Positions 12,229 through 25,044 of a stretch of DNA of 64,000 nucleotides are shown piece by piece. The position numbers and the translations under genes are program-made. The notes under the pieces are model-generated. The model was not told the origin of the DNA. It saw only the letters and a program-made list of their open reading frames with translations, and searched no databases. Source of the stretch: Adiantum capillus-veneris. Its lineage: Eukaryota; Streptophyta; Polypodiopsida; Polypodiales; Pteridaceae. The stretch covers positions 108,540,912 to 108,604,911 of the forward strand of contig CM043963.1 in NCBI GenBank assembly GCA_014529385.2, given 5' to 3'. The first letter of the stretch is position 1, and each line of letters begins with the position of its first letter.

Positions 12229-14861
12229 CACTGACTCTAGAGTTGAATACAAGCCTCAGATGCTAGGCATGGTTGTCATTCTCAATGTTAGTCTTACTCT
12301 ATCGCTGGCATAAACCATACATGCATTTGTGCTCACATTCCTCTGCAACTTGGTAGCTAATCGTTGTTCCTTGAACCACTCATGATGATACAACAGATAC
12401 ATGAAGCTGCAATCGATGGCCATATAGCATAATCTCGACCTCATCAAGTTAAATGGGGTTAGCTGATGCTCGCGATACTTCACTTACGATCCAATTCATT
12501 GTTCTATCGGCAACAAAGGGACAGGTAGGTGCCCTTGCACCTACTCAGTAAAACCTTGGTTAATTTTGAGATTTTTAAAACAGGAATTAGATTAGACTTA
12601 GTAACATTTCTTTCTAATAAGTTGTATTGGGAAACGACGAATAGGATAAGTGTTTAACATTTAAACTATAGCACACTAAGCTGAATTGAGAAGAAAATTG
12701 AATTCCACTCAGTATAGAAGGGTTTGCTTTTTCGACTCAGATGAACTCCTCAGCTCAAATCTGTTTTTTAATTATCTTTTGGATCTATAATAGACCATAT
12801 ATTCATATGAGGATATTGGGTGTTCTGACCTTGAGTAATACAGGTAGCTAAAATCTACTGAGAAGTGTTGACACAATTGATTAAGCACAGGAGTGTTGGC
12901 AAAGTTTTTTTCTACTTTCAAATGGTTGCTAGAGCCTTAAAACCTCATGTGAGGCTCGAGATGGCAACGACTGGAATTTTTGAAAATTTATCCGTTGAAC
13001 GAAGGAGATGCTGCCCAAATTGTCACTTTTTAGAGAGCATTAATACTAGAAGCTTTAGGGATGTAGCATGCTGCTACCTTTGTTTGTTTGTGGGAAATAA
13101 TTGCAGAATAACAGTTTATAAGTTGAACACATCTTTTGCTTTGACATAGTAGTTTACATTCTTGTGGATCAAGATTTCATGGGGTTTGAGCTGTAAACAA
13201 CATTTTTTTTTGGGACTGGGGTTTCAAAGATTTTTAAGGAGAAAAAGGGTTGGATTAAACCAAGTAGCTACGCATGGCTAATTGCTTCACATTGTGCTTC
13301 ATCTGGGTGACATATGGATATTTGTAGCTCTTACTGTTATGTAGATACGTGGAGTATACAATCTTTTTTGATAGATAGTTTACATTAGATATTGTAGATG
13401 AATGCCTAATGAAATGGATATGTTGGATTTACAACCCCAATCAAGGTAAGTATACATTGGTGAGTTCAAAACCATAAGCTATTTTTTGAGACTTTCCTTT
13501 GCTAGCAAATATGGTTTTTTTTTGAAATAAAGAGTCGATATTTTCCATTATCTCTAAAAAGCCTTAATCCTCGTGTGAGGGTCTCGGATGAGATGGCATT
13601 GGACTGGAGTTTTGAAAAGTGATTCATATTACAAAGGAGATGCTGTCCGATATTGTCTGGAATTAAATGATGTAAACATTATCGTAAATAAATAGATCAG
13701 TACTTAAACTTTATAATTGATCTATGATATTGTGTTAGTTTTTGTTGTAATTTTTGACACCAATAACAAGGGGAGGGAGTCGATGACACCTGTCCTCCCA
13801 AGTAATGGCAGTTCTAATAGGCTTGTGTTTCTTGGATGGTGATAGGTAAGAGATTCTTTCCTTGGGATTACAACAAAAATTGCAGCAGTAACGGACGATC
13901 GTCCAATGTACCAGGTGGATCCTTCTACATGTAGATGTAGTGGAAGCTCATCCCAAAGGATGGGCACATAAGATACAACACTAAGATATTATATTGTAGT
14001 GATCAAAGATCAAATTTTTGATCTAAATGATTGTATTATCCATTAGATAGAGAATGTTGTATTAGTGTATATGAAATGATAATTGAGGTTTATGACGTCT
14101 TGTTTTAAAATATTGATATATTATTTAATACAACTGTCTAAGTATGGTTCAATTATGAGGGGATTTTCCATACTTAAACACACACACACACATTTTCCCT
14201 ACTAGTCTTTGGTCGGACTAGTGCCATACTTAGCAATTGGAATTAGATAATGTATCAGATAATAATATAGCTACTCCAATTTATCCTGACTTCAATCAAA
14301 TGGTTTTTGTCAGGATATGGGTATTTATACCCTAAGAATTGGATTGCCTACTCTTTAATACAAATTACATTATTATTAGCTTGATCCACCCAATCCAAAG
14401 GGATGGGTCGGGGCTCTCAGTTCCTAAATTGGTCAAGCATCTACATGTTTACATATAATCCATATACTGTAATCATTAACCACCCTCGAGAAGGTGTGTA
14501 TTTTCAAGTTATCTTGCAGGATCAGAGTATTGTATGGTAACCAACATCACGACGTAATCCACAAATTTGGAGTGACATCATCCGAATCATGAGATATAAG
14601 GTATGTAGATTTCATAATACCTTACTCTCCTCCCTGGAGGACCCCTTTATCATACAACAATTGGGTGTACGTACATCTAAGTTCTGTTCAAACACATTAC
14701 AAAGGAGTAATCTCACATCTAAACCTTTTTAACACGGTACAAGTGATTGAGCTATAAAACATGGAAATTTTTGGGAAACAATTACTACAATTGGTGGGGG
14801 ATTGGTCCACTTGGTGGACCATCCTCCACCAAGTGGATCTCTCCTTTGGGATGGGGGAGGG

Positions 14862-14900
<39 letters not shown>
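14862..14900. repeat. (CA)n microsatellite
   Basis: About 20 units; paralogue of 1205-1307 in copy A. Confidence 0.95.
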
Positions 14901-14904
<4 letters not shown>

Positions 14905-15303
14905 CTTATCTACCTGACAAGTCGTTGGATAACCCTTGGCTAACAGCTTCCCTTTTTGGTACTTTAAGCCGTTGTCAGTCTTGGACATGGGTTCATGCCT
15001 ACATCTCTTGGGTACCGATTTCTTATTAACACCAACCCATATACCACCTTAAAAAAAAAGGAAAAAAGATCCCTATCTAAATAAATTACAATAATAGCAG
15101 GGAACACTTATTCTTGGGCATGGTCCTGTTCCAAAAATAGATGTAGCTTTGATACTGCCCACTCACACAATCACACTACCACATGGCCTTATATAAACAA
15201 CTCCTGCCAGTTGGAAGCGGAGGTATATACACATGGCGCACTTGGTTTCTTTGGTATTTATGAGAAATAATCTAGTGGATCTCTCCTCTGGGATGGGGGA
15301 GGG

Positions 15304-15449
<146 letters not shown>

Positions 15450-16025
15450 TCATGTGCATACTATAGGCATAACAACTTTATGGCTTGACATAGGCTAAAA
15501 TTCCCGTAAATCAGCTTTGAATGATACTCTAAGCTCTTGGAAGGCTGCCGACATGTGCTTTTGCATGTATTGCATCATTACCATCCCAAACCAGTTCAAG
15601 TAGATGTTTTAGGTTGTTGAAGGCCCTTTGCTGGTAGGAGTTTCTACAGTGATGTTCATACCTATTACTTGTTTCTTAGTGATGGAAAACTACATCTAAC
15701 CTTGCGCTTCAAGATGGATATCTATAGGTCTTTGCAGTGAATTTCAATTAGGGAATATATGGGAATCTTGACAATCGATCACAACCAATAATTTCTTCTG
15801 TTCAATGACTTTTTTGGGAATGGTACAGGTAATACCATAAGCACATTAATCGAATGGCACCTAAATATTGCTGGCATACCCATGAGGATAGGTTTTAATG
15901 CACCGTTTTCTCATCAGATATATACACTACTATCGTACATGAATCTCACACCACGGTTATCCGCTGCAGTTTGCGCTCACACATTCACTGAATGCCTATG
16001 CGTTGCTCATACAAGCAGCGACCGC

Positions 16026-16137
<112 letters not shown>

Positions 16138-16392
16138 CAATCAAGCATAAAAAAATGCAACTCGGCTCTTGACCTATCTCTCTCGTGCTCTCAGACACAC
16201 GAAGCGGGAATTCTCTATCTCTCTCTTGCTCTATCATGCACACACTCACATCGGCTGGAGATCTGCTTCTGCATTGTGAACGCACCCCTGGCTCGCTGAC
16301 ATTGGTAATCACATCGGATGGAGATCTGCTTCTGCATGGTGAACGCATCCCTAGCTTGCTGAAATTGGTAATCTGTTTTTTTTTGCTCGCCT

Positions 16393-16498
<106 letters not shown>

Positions 16499-16559
16499 GT
16501 GGAGACCCTCTCTCTGACGTTGATATACAGCTATGTCTTGCCCACAAGGATGGTGTGTA

Positions 16560-16742
16560 GATCCTGCATAAAAACGCCCTAACGGGCTGTTTCATCTCCC
16601 TCATAGGACCAGTTTCACAAATTGCAACCTGGCATATGCTTGTTCCCTTGTATACTTTGCCCTCACAGATTCTAACTTGCATTATTGACGTCTTTATCTG
16701 CCCTCGCTTGGTCGTGGCTTTTACAAGATAATGCGTGCGTGT

Positions 16743-16786
<44 letters not shown>

Positions 16787-18585
16787 TGACTCTAGAGTGG
16801 AATACAAGCTTCAGATGCTAGGCATGCTTGTCATACTCAATCTTAGTCTTACTCTATCGTTGGCATAAACCATACATGCATTTGTGCTCACATTCGTCTG
16901 CAACTTGGTAACTAATCGTTGTTCCTCGAACCACTCATGATGATACAACAGATACATGAAGCTGCAATCAATGGCGATATAGCATAATCTCGACCTCATC
17001 AAGTTAAATGGGGTTAGGAGATGCTCGTGATACTTCACTTACGATCCAATTCATTGTTCTATCGGCAACAAAGGGACAAGTAGGTGCCCTTGCATCTACG
17101 CAGTAAAACCTTGGTTAATTTTGAGATTTTTAAAACAGGAATTAGATTAGATTTAGTAACATTTCTTTCTAAAAAGTTGTATTGGGAAACGACGAATAAA
17201 AAGTGTTTAACATTTAAACTATAGCACACTAAGCTGAATTGAGAAGAAAATTGAATTCCACTTAGTATAGAAGGGTTTTCTTTTTCGACTCAGATGAACT
17301 CCTCAACTCAAATCTGTTTTTTAATTATCTTTTGGATCTATAATAGACCATATATTCATATGAGGATATTGAGTGTTATGACCTTGAGTAATACAGGTAG
17401 CTAAAATCTACTGAGAAGTGTTGACACAATTGATTAAGCACAGGAGTGTTGGCAAAGCGTTTTTCTACTTTCGAATGGTTGCTAGAGCCTTAAAACCTCA
17501 TGTGAGGGTCTCAAAAGAGATGGCAACGACTGGAATTTTTGAAAATTTATGCGTTGAACGAAGGAGATGCTGCCCAAATTTTCACTTTTTAGAGAGCGTT
17601 AATACTAGAAGCTTTAGGGATGCAGCATGCTGCTACCTTTCTTTGTTTGTGGGAAATAATTGTAGAATAACAATTTATAAGTTGAACAAATCTTTTGCTT
17701 TGACATAGTAGTTTACATTCTTGTGGATCAAGATTTCATGGGGTTTGAGCTGTAAATGGAGTATACAATCTTTTTTGATAGATAGTTTATATTAGATATT
17801 GTAGATGAATGCCTAATGAAATGGATATGTTGGATTTACAACCCCAATCAAGGTAAGTATACATTGGTGAGTTCAAAACCATAAGCTATTTTTTGAGACT
17901 TTCCTTTGCTAGCAAATATGGTTTTTTTTTGAAATAAGAGTCGATTTTTGCATTATCTCTAAAAAAGCCTTAATCCTCCTGTGAGGGTCTCGGATGAGAT
18001 GGCATTGGACTAGACTTTTCAAAATTGATTCATATTACAAAGGAGATGCTGTCCGATATTGTCTGGAATTAAATTATGTAAACATTATAGTAAATAAATA
18101 GCTCAGTACTTAAACTTTATAATCGATCTATGATATTGTGTTAGTTTTTGTTGTAATTTTTGACACCAATAACAAGGGGAGGGAGTCGATGACACCTGTC
18201 CTCCCAAGTAATGCTAGTTCTGATAGGCTTGTGTTTCTTGGATGGTGACAGGTAAGAGATTCTTTCCTTGGGATTACAACGAAAACTGCAGCAATAACGG
18301 AGGATCGTCCAATGTACTAGCTATAGTACCAGCTGGATTCTTCTACATATAGATGTAGTGGAATCTCATCCCAAAGGATGGGCACATAAGATACAACACT
18401 AAGATATTATATTGTAGTGATCAAAGATCAAACTTTTGATCTAAATGATTGTATTATCCATTAGATATAGAATGTTGTATTAGTGTATATGAAATGATAA
18501 TTGAGGTTTATGACGTCTTGTTTTAAAATATTGATATATTATTTAATACAATTGTCTAAGTATGGTTCAATTATGAGGGGATTTT

Positions 18586-18586
<1 letters not shown>
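16560..18586 (+). repeat. Tandem unit copy C
   Basis: It starts at TAGATCCTGCATAAAAACGCC, aligned with base 1 of the window, and follows copy B through the equivalent of 14177. It lacks about 156 bases present in B at 13194-13349; the join is at 17755. Homology stops exactly where the short CACACACA of A and B has become a long CA then GAA array. Contains a CA array at 16743-16781. Confidence 0.85.
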
Positions 18587-18649
<63 letters not shown>

Positions 18650-18653
18650 GAAG

Positions 18654-18683
<30 letters not shown>
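18587..18683. repeat. Compound (CA)n-(GAA)n microsatellite
   Basis: About 30 CA units (18587-18646) run directly into about 12 GAA units (18647-18683). This marks the end of tandem copy C. Confidence 0.97.
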
Positions 18684-18685
<2 letters not shown>

Positions 18686-18688
18686 GCA

Positions 18689-18790
18689 GCAGGTTAAAGA
18701 GAGGGACAATTATTGCGGAAGGTTTGTTTCTTATTCTTGTCTCTCTAAACTCAAACTGACTCCAATATTGGGTTTGGGGGGGATTATGTA
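18689..18790 (+). repeat. Direct repeat 1a beside a purine microsatellite
   Basis: GCAGGTTAAAGAGAGGGACA and the next 80 bases recur at 19781-19890. Both copies begin immediately after a purine microsatellite (GAA here, GA there). Confidence 0.8.
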
Positions 18791-19242
18791 TACAACAGGG
18801 TAGAGAGGAGAGGTCTCTTGAGCTACGTGCATGGGTTGCTCTTGAACTGCCAGCATGCAGAGAGGGCATATAATTCCAATATCGATTTGCATGCGATGTG
18901 CAAAATCCTTCTTGAGTGGGATTCAAATTAATACAGTGCAATGACACTATAAGAGTACTTCAATGGGTTTTTTAAAAGAGATGCAAGAACATAGAGCCAT
19001 CACTCCTAAGAAGGCAACCATGATTATCACTTTCATGCTTTGTACCTGCAACGCAAAACTTAATGATGTTAAAGCACTTGCATACATGGGCTAAAAATAG
19101 TGACCGTAAGCGAGATGTGATCGTCAGGACTATCCTCATGAAAACGTGTGGCGAGTTGTTAACCCTCATTGTTCTGAACATGCCTCTTCTTGACTGTCAT
19201 CTTGTCGTACCTATACATAGCTCATTGACAAAAAGACAAAAA

Positions 19243-19687
19243 AGCAGGATTCAATGGCTAAAATTGGAAAATTTTATAGGATTTACTGAAAATGGAGGCA
19301 ACTCCTTCAAGTTTTAACCTAAAAAATGAAGTTTTAGTGTGCCCTCACATGCTCTTTGGTTAGAAAAGTGAATCTGTTATTGGTGGACCCTATTGCTATA
19401 CCCTACCCAAGCAACGAAAGAGGGAAAGAGAGGTGAGGGATACAAAGGATGGGAGTGGTAGACATCGGCACTGTGGGTGAACAGAGCGAGGAGAAAGAGA
19501 AGCACCACAGGAGGTGCAACTCGCATGCATCACCTGTTCTCTTAGTTAGTGCACCAGCCTAGGCAACCTTGAGTTGACGGCCATCCTCTTGTCTCTCCAG
19601 CTAGTCCACCCCCTCTATCAAACTTTATCTTCCTTGAGTTGGTGACATAAGGAGCTTCTTTCCCGTGACATAATGGTAAATTGCACA

Positions 19688-19690
<3 letters not shown>
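19243..19690 (+). repeat. Direct repeat 2a (about 450 bp)
   Basis: The block from GGATTCAATGGCTAAAATTG to a GA array matches 20188-20635 at high identity by eye. Both copies end at a GA array. No ORF of note. Confidence 0.85.

Positions 19691-19779
<89 letters not shown>
19691..19779. repeat. (GA)n microsatellite
   Basis: About 44 GA units after GCACACACG. Confidence 0.97.
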
Positions 19780-19780
<1 letters not shown>

Positions 19781-19781
<1 letters not shown>

Positions 19782-19890
19782 CAGGTTAAAGAGAGGGACA
19801 ATCATTGCTGAGGGTTTGTTTCTTATTCTTCTCTCTCCCTCTCTCTAAACTCAAAATGACTGCAATATTGGGTTTGGGGTGGGGGGTGGG
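19781..19890 (+). repeat. Direct repeat 1b
   Basis: Second copy of 18689-18790, directly after the GA array. Confidence 0.8.
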
Positions 19891-19920
19891 GAGATATGTA
19901 TAGAGCAGACTGCAGACTGT

Positions 19921-19969
<49 letters not shown>
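19921..19969. repeat. (GA)n microsatellite
   Basis: About 24 GA units with one AAAG interruption. Confidence 0.95.
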
Positions 19970-19971
<2 letters not shown>

Positions 19972-20187
19972 TAGCCATTTGGTTGTGAGAGGGAGAAAGT
20001 GGGGAGAGACAGTGAGAAGAATCCCGACTGAGGTGGCTCCCATAGTAAGTGAATGATTGGGCTACCCAATTTATTTCTGTTAGGCCTCTTGTAGCCTGAT
20101 CTAGCAAGGTTTGCCATGTCGACAATCTGAAAACCGTTTGCCCTTATAGTATCAAATAGATTGTGGTCTAGTGTTCGCAAAAAAAAA

Positions 20188-20632
20188 GGATTCAATGGCT
20201 AAAATTGGAAAATTTTATAGGATTGATTGAAAATGCAGGCACCTCCTCCAAGTTTTAACCTAAAAACTGGACTTTAAGTGTGTCCTCACATGCTCTTTGG
20301 TTAGAAAAGCCAAACTGTTATTGGTGGACCCTATTGCGATGCCCTACCCGAGCAGCGAAAGAGGGAGAGAGAGGTAAGGGATGCAAAGGATGGGAGAGGT
20401 AGACATCAGTGCTGTGGGTGAGCAGAGCGAGGAGAAAGAGAAGCACCATAGGAGGTGCAATTCGCATGCATCACATATTGTCTCAGTCGGTGCACCAACA
20501 TAGTCAATCTTGAGTTGATGGCCATCCTCTGGTCTCTCAGCTAGTCCACCCCCTCTATCAAACTTGCTCTTCCTTGAGTTGGCGACATAAGGAGCTGCTT
20601 TGCCGTGACATTTTGGTGGGTTGCAACGGGGG

Positions 20633-20635
<3 letters not shown>
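20188..20635 (+). repeat. Direct repeat 2b (about 450 bp)
   Basis: Second copy of 19243-19690; ends at the GA array 20636-20722. Confidence 0.85.

Positions 20636-20722
<87 letters not shown>
20636..20722. repeat. (GA)n microsatellite
   Basis: About 43 GA units. Confidence 0.97.
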
Positions 20723-20725
<3 letters not shown>

Positions 20726-20728
<3 letters not shown>

Positions 20729-20910
20729 AAATTTCTTTCCTTGATTTTGTTAAGAGGAATTTTTAGAAAATTAGGTTATTTTTTGGGTTTCTACGCTATT
20801 TTCTCTATTTTGGCTGTAATTTTTCCTTTTCCCCTTGCCCTCAATCGACATTTGTGATATTGAAAACGACACGATATTAAGTTGAGACACATTTTTCCCG
20901 AGCACTGCTC
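20726..20910 (+). repeat. Direct repeat 3a, matches 30355-30530
   Basis: The block with TTTCCTTGATTTTGT, CTCAATCGACA and CACGATATTAAG recurs at 30355-30530 with small changes. Both copies sit just after a GA/CT-type array. Confidence 0.8.
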
Positions 20911-20944
20911 CCATATGCCCGACAAGGCTTCGGCACGTGGCTAG

Positions 20945-21093
<149 letters not shown>

Positions 21094-21405
21094 ACACGAG
21101 GTGGTGGATAGCCTTGCATGTAGTTGATTTGGTAGTGGAACTCACAGGCATTGAGGCATGAAGATTGTCTGAGGAGTCGAGCTCGCCCAACCCCACCCAA
21201 GACTTACATCACTAGCAAGAGCACATTTGTAGTTCATATCTGAAGTAGAAAACGCGTCACTACTCGTTGAGCCGTTGCCCAATCAATGCCATGTTATCAT
21301 TGTCCATTGCCTATTGTGACATGGGTCTAAATGGTGGCCCCCAATTCCAGTGATGCCTTACCCTGATAAGGTTGCATGTTGGCCTCATCTCAACGTGAAG
21401 CAAAG

Positions 21406-21460
21406 TGGCAACTTGGTTTACGTGGTGATTATAGAATGCGAGCGTGGTGAGTTCAAGTCT
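21406..21460 (+). ncRNA. tRNA-like pol III promoter (SINE head candidate)
   Basis: A-box-like TGGCAACTTGG at 21406-21416 and B-box-like GAGTTCAAGTCT at 21449-21460, 43 bases apart. The same spacing and flanking GGTTTACG occur on the minus strand at 57035-57088, which supports a shared SINE family. The body and tail are not delimited. Confidence 0.35.
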
Positions 21461-21618
21461 GTGCGGGTTCTGGCCCTCCAGTATCACATTACGTTTTCAA
21501 TTTTGGACTGGAGCTTCAAATAGGAAGCATGAGCTTGCATACACACTCTTCCTCTTGGATGGTCTCCAACTGAGCGAAGAAGGATCTGTTGGCAAAAACA
21601 AGATCAATGTTTTGAGCT

Positions 21619-21699
21619 GATAAAGTGATGCACGTTTAGTTTGGTGCCGTATTGGCCCCGATAAAGTGATGCACGTTTAGTTTGGTGCCATATTGGCCC
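21619..21699 (+). repeat. 41-bp tandem duplication
   Basis: Two near-identical copies (21619-21659, 21660-21699) of a unit containing AAAGTGATGCACGTTTAG. Confidence 0.9.
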
Positions 21700-22212
21700 C
21701 CTCACCTTAACCATCGAAGGCATTTTCTACTATTGTTCCTATGCTCTTCCACCCCTAGTCTCTTACGGCTCGAACCTTAATACCTTCTTCCATCAGCCTG
21801 ATGGAACCCAAACTAATTTCATCGGGAATTCTTTTTCCCATATCAACATCTTGCATTTGTGGGTTTTCCTTCTCATAAAGGCTTCATGACACTTGTTGGG
21901 GCAGTTCGCACTAGGCAAAGTAGTATTCCCCCCCCCCCTTTCTCTCAAGATTAATCTACTCCCATTTGGGATTTTAACTTTGTCAAAATTGACATAGTTC
22001 TCTTCAACCCCGCCAAAAAGACAATGTAACGGATCGATAGCTCTACCTACTTGTGTGTGAGAATTGTACTTGTGTACAATTCTCGAACTTTTAAGGGTGA
22101 ATGTACTTTTCAGTTTGAAGGGTTTGAAGAAATTCCCTTTTTCTTTATACACAAATTACAAGAGTTACAAGTATTTTTTTAAATTTCTTAGGATTCTATT
22201 TTTGAAGGCTAG

Positions 22213-22258
22213 TGATCTAGAGGTAAAACGTCCTTGGAAGGATATCAAGTTCAAACAT
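22213..22258 (+). ncRNA. Weak tRNA-like A/B-box pair
   Basis: TGATCTAGAGG (22213-22223) and AGTTCAAACAT (22248-22258) resemble pol III A and B boxes about 35 bases apart. Weaker than the 21406 candidate. Confidence 0.2.
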
Positions 22259-23324
22259 TTAGTGGCTCTTAGTATGGGTTCAGTGTGGACGGCGACAACA
22301 AACGGGACCTTACTAGCAGCCAATCACGGAAGCGCATGTCAATTGACCCGTTCACAGTGCACGGCGGAAAAGAAGCCTGCAAGCTGTCAGTGCATGGAAG
22401 AAAAACAATGCACAGCTTCCGAAACCCCCCCCCCCCGGCAACACCACTTCCACCCTCCACGTTGGCAACCCACCCTTCTATTTTCACCACTTAGCCTTAA
22501 TCCCTACCGTTGGAAAAAATAAAAAAGGCATCTAACCCCTCCCAAAATACCCTCAATATTTTCTCATAAATTCCCTTAATGCCTTAAAATTTTTCAAAAT
22601 TCCGATAGCTAGTTTGGCATCAAGGATGTGGTCTCAATAAGGAATATAGAGTTTTAGAAGACTTAAAGCTACCTAGGAGGAAAAAGAGGTCTGCGAGAAG
22701 CTCGCGCGAGATGCTTCACTTCTGTCTTTAACGAAGCGACTGAGAGAGCAGCGATGGAGAAGGGTTAACACAACGTGCAGGCTTCTGCTCAAGTGCTCAC
22801 ACCATCGAGCTGGCTTAGCTGAGAACCTTTCTTCTTTTGTTCCTTGGTTTTTGTTCTTGTGCAAGTGCTCACGCCCTCTTTCCTGCTTATCTTAGCCTCA
22901 TAAGATCTTAGCTTCCTCGAGCGAGTGTAAGGCATTTTGGTTGTCTGCTTTTTGTGTCCTGCTCGCAAGCTTTGGAGCGATTATTTTCTAAGGGGGAAGG
23001 CCCGTTTGATAGCGCGAATATTATCTAAGAGGGAAGGTCTGTTTGATAGAGCGAATATCTCCTTAAGCCCTTGTGCCCTTAAGGTCTTGAATTTATCAGG
23101 TTTTGTAAGAAAGCCTCTTCCAGCCTTAAGTTTATATCAAACAAGCTATTATTAACCTTTTGTCTCCTTGCCATTTTTGTTTAAAAGGAGATCACTACTT
23201 GCTTATAGAGCTTATGTGCCTTTAAGGTCTTCTGCTTAATCAAGTGGTGTAAGTCTGCGACACTTGATAATGGAGCTCGACGTTCAAATTTTCACAAATA
23301 TTAGTGGCGGGGAAAATATTCGAA

Positions 23325-24611
23325 ATGGAACTAGCCGTGCCGATGGATGTAGGTGGGGGCTCGGTCTTGAGACCGATGCATGATACAGAAATGTCAAGCC
23401 CCAACTCGCCAAAGGCTTCAACCATGAAAGAGGACAAAACTGTCCCGACTGAAAAAGTTCCCTCTGAGGAAACAAGAGAGAAAATGGGCTCAGCGCAAGG
23501 GTTCAAATTTGAGGTAAAAACCCTGAAAGACGGGGTTCCTCTGGGTCCCATCTTTGCGAACGTAAATAAAGCGTCAAGTGCATTTGCTACTTGCAGGCCA
23601 TGTATTTTGTTTGCTAGCATACTCAAGCGGCGTAACTCTAAGGATTATGGAAAAGGCTCAGCAGACGGATGTCAAGTGAAGGAGATATCAAAACCTGTAG
23701 AATACAAAAGCTAGACTTCAACAAGAGCTCATGGAAGTCAACAAAATGATTGAGTCCGGCCCTAACAACAATAAAAGAACTTGCTCCCATACAGAATACA
23801 GTGGGCTGGTAGAAGACGGTTGGCAGATTGAGCTTTCTCTGCTTTAAAAAAGTCTTTGCCACAGCAGGAGGAGGTTACCGAGGCTATTACTGTAGCGATT
23901 TCACCAACACTTATAAAAAAACAGCTAGCCAGGCAAGCTAAGCTAACGCTTGTATTTGGGTTCAGTGGAAGAATCCCGAAAAGGTTTGAGATGATTCAAT
24001 GGCTTCAGGGCCCTTAAATTCTTGGACATGGAGGAGCAGTTGAAAGTACTTTTTACCAAGTTAAAGGTTTTTGTTCAGTGAGATTCAAAGAGGCCTCCGA
24101 TGTGGAAGAGATCCTTGACAAAGGATCCCTAGTATTTAATAGGACTACGGTGTGTGTGGTGCCTTGGGAGCTAGTGTTTGACTCAACTAAATCTCTACAA
24201 GAGTTTCATCCGGTTTGGGTTGAGTTTGTGGGACTGCCTAGCTGGCTGTGGGAAAATCTCAGGATGCTTGCTAGCCAACTGGGCACCCCCTTATTTATAC
24301 CTAGTAAGAGAGGGTTTGACAGAACCTCAAACAGGGTTTGTATAGGATGGGATACGTCTAAAATGCCATTTAAGAGCATGGTTATCAATGTTGGAGCTGG
24401 GCTTGTTACTATTCTGCTAAACTTTGGAACATACTTTGGGGCATGTTTTAAATGCAGCAACTTTGGACACTTCGCCAAGGATTTCCCCTTGAAGTCTAAT
24501 GATACTGTAGCTCCGGCAGTACAGGCCCCCATTAAAATGGAATCCCCGATGGAAGGGTTGGACAAGCAAGGAGGCAGTAACGAAGGGACAAATGCAAGGA
24601 AGGATAAATGA
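23325..24611 (+). pseudogene. LINE-1 ORF1 (DUF4283 plus degenerate CCHC knuckle)
   Basis: The start ATG at 23325 opens MELAVPMDVGGG. The frame reaches TAG at 23712-23714, and the same frame is open again from about 24078 to TGA at 24611; the stretch between is disrupted. The second block is a DUF4283-type RNA-binding domain (VRFKEASDVEEILDKG... WVEFVGLPSWLW), then a zinc knuckle. The knuckle reads C-F-K-C-S-N-F-G-H-F-A-K-D-F, so the fourth zinc ligand is Phe instead of Cys, one base away from TGC. The protein would coat LINE RNA; here it cannot be made intact. Confidence 0.8.
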
Positions 24612-25044
24612 GATATGGTATGTGAGAAAATGGATATTAAGATGCAGGAAAAGATTGTGGAGGAATCGATTCCCATACAACAAACTTCCGAAGGTGCAGG
24701 TAATAATAATAGGATCATTACTCCCGCTGCTACCCCCAAATTTATGAAAATGGCAACGGCGACGACTGTCCAAGTCCCTGGTCTGAAAAGAGCCAAAAGA
24801 ATGAAGGCAATGGCAAGAGACTCCAAAGTGCTTCAAGCCGTGAGAACACTTGAGGTGAAAGGATCTAATTCATCCTCCACCCCTTCGAAAGGAAGTGGCT
24901 TCATTGTCCCAGTGCACAATCCATTTGCAGCACTGCAAGAAAAGAAATCCCCTGAATTGGAACCCTCGGATTATCCTAAGACCAAGGAGAGGGGGGGGGG
25001 GGGGGGGATGATTCAGATGCTGAAGAATTCGTTCCTCTATCCCA

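Larger units (their letters stand above)
21100..22589. other. Spacer with SINE-like pieces, no gene recognised
   Basis: Unique DNA between the purine arrays and LINE-1. It holds two tRNA-like segments (21406-21460, 22213-22258), a 41-bp tandem pair and short poly-C runs near 21930 and 22425. The last 70 bases (about 22520-22589) match the AT-rich short repeat downstream of LINE-1. No long ORF with a known domain. Confidence 0.6.

Noticed and set aside
12256-12483. 75-codon minus-strand frame conserved in copies B and C (also 16811-17038)
   Set aside because: No ATG start and no known domain. Conservation is explained by recent duplication of the whole unit.
12865-13149. Plus-strand frame conserved in B and C (also 17418-17708)
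   Set aside because: Same argument; an internal copy of the block at 13550 does not keep the frame open.
24206-24826. 206-codon minus-strand frame
   Set aside because: Antisense shadow of LINE-1 ORF1; no motifs.
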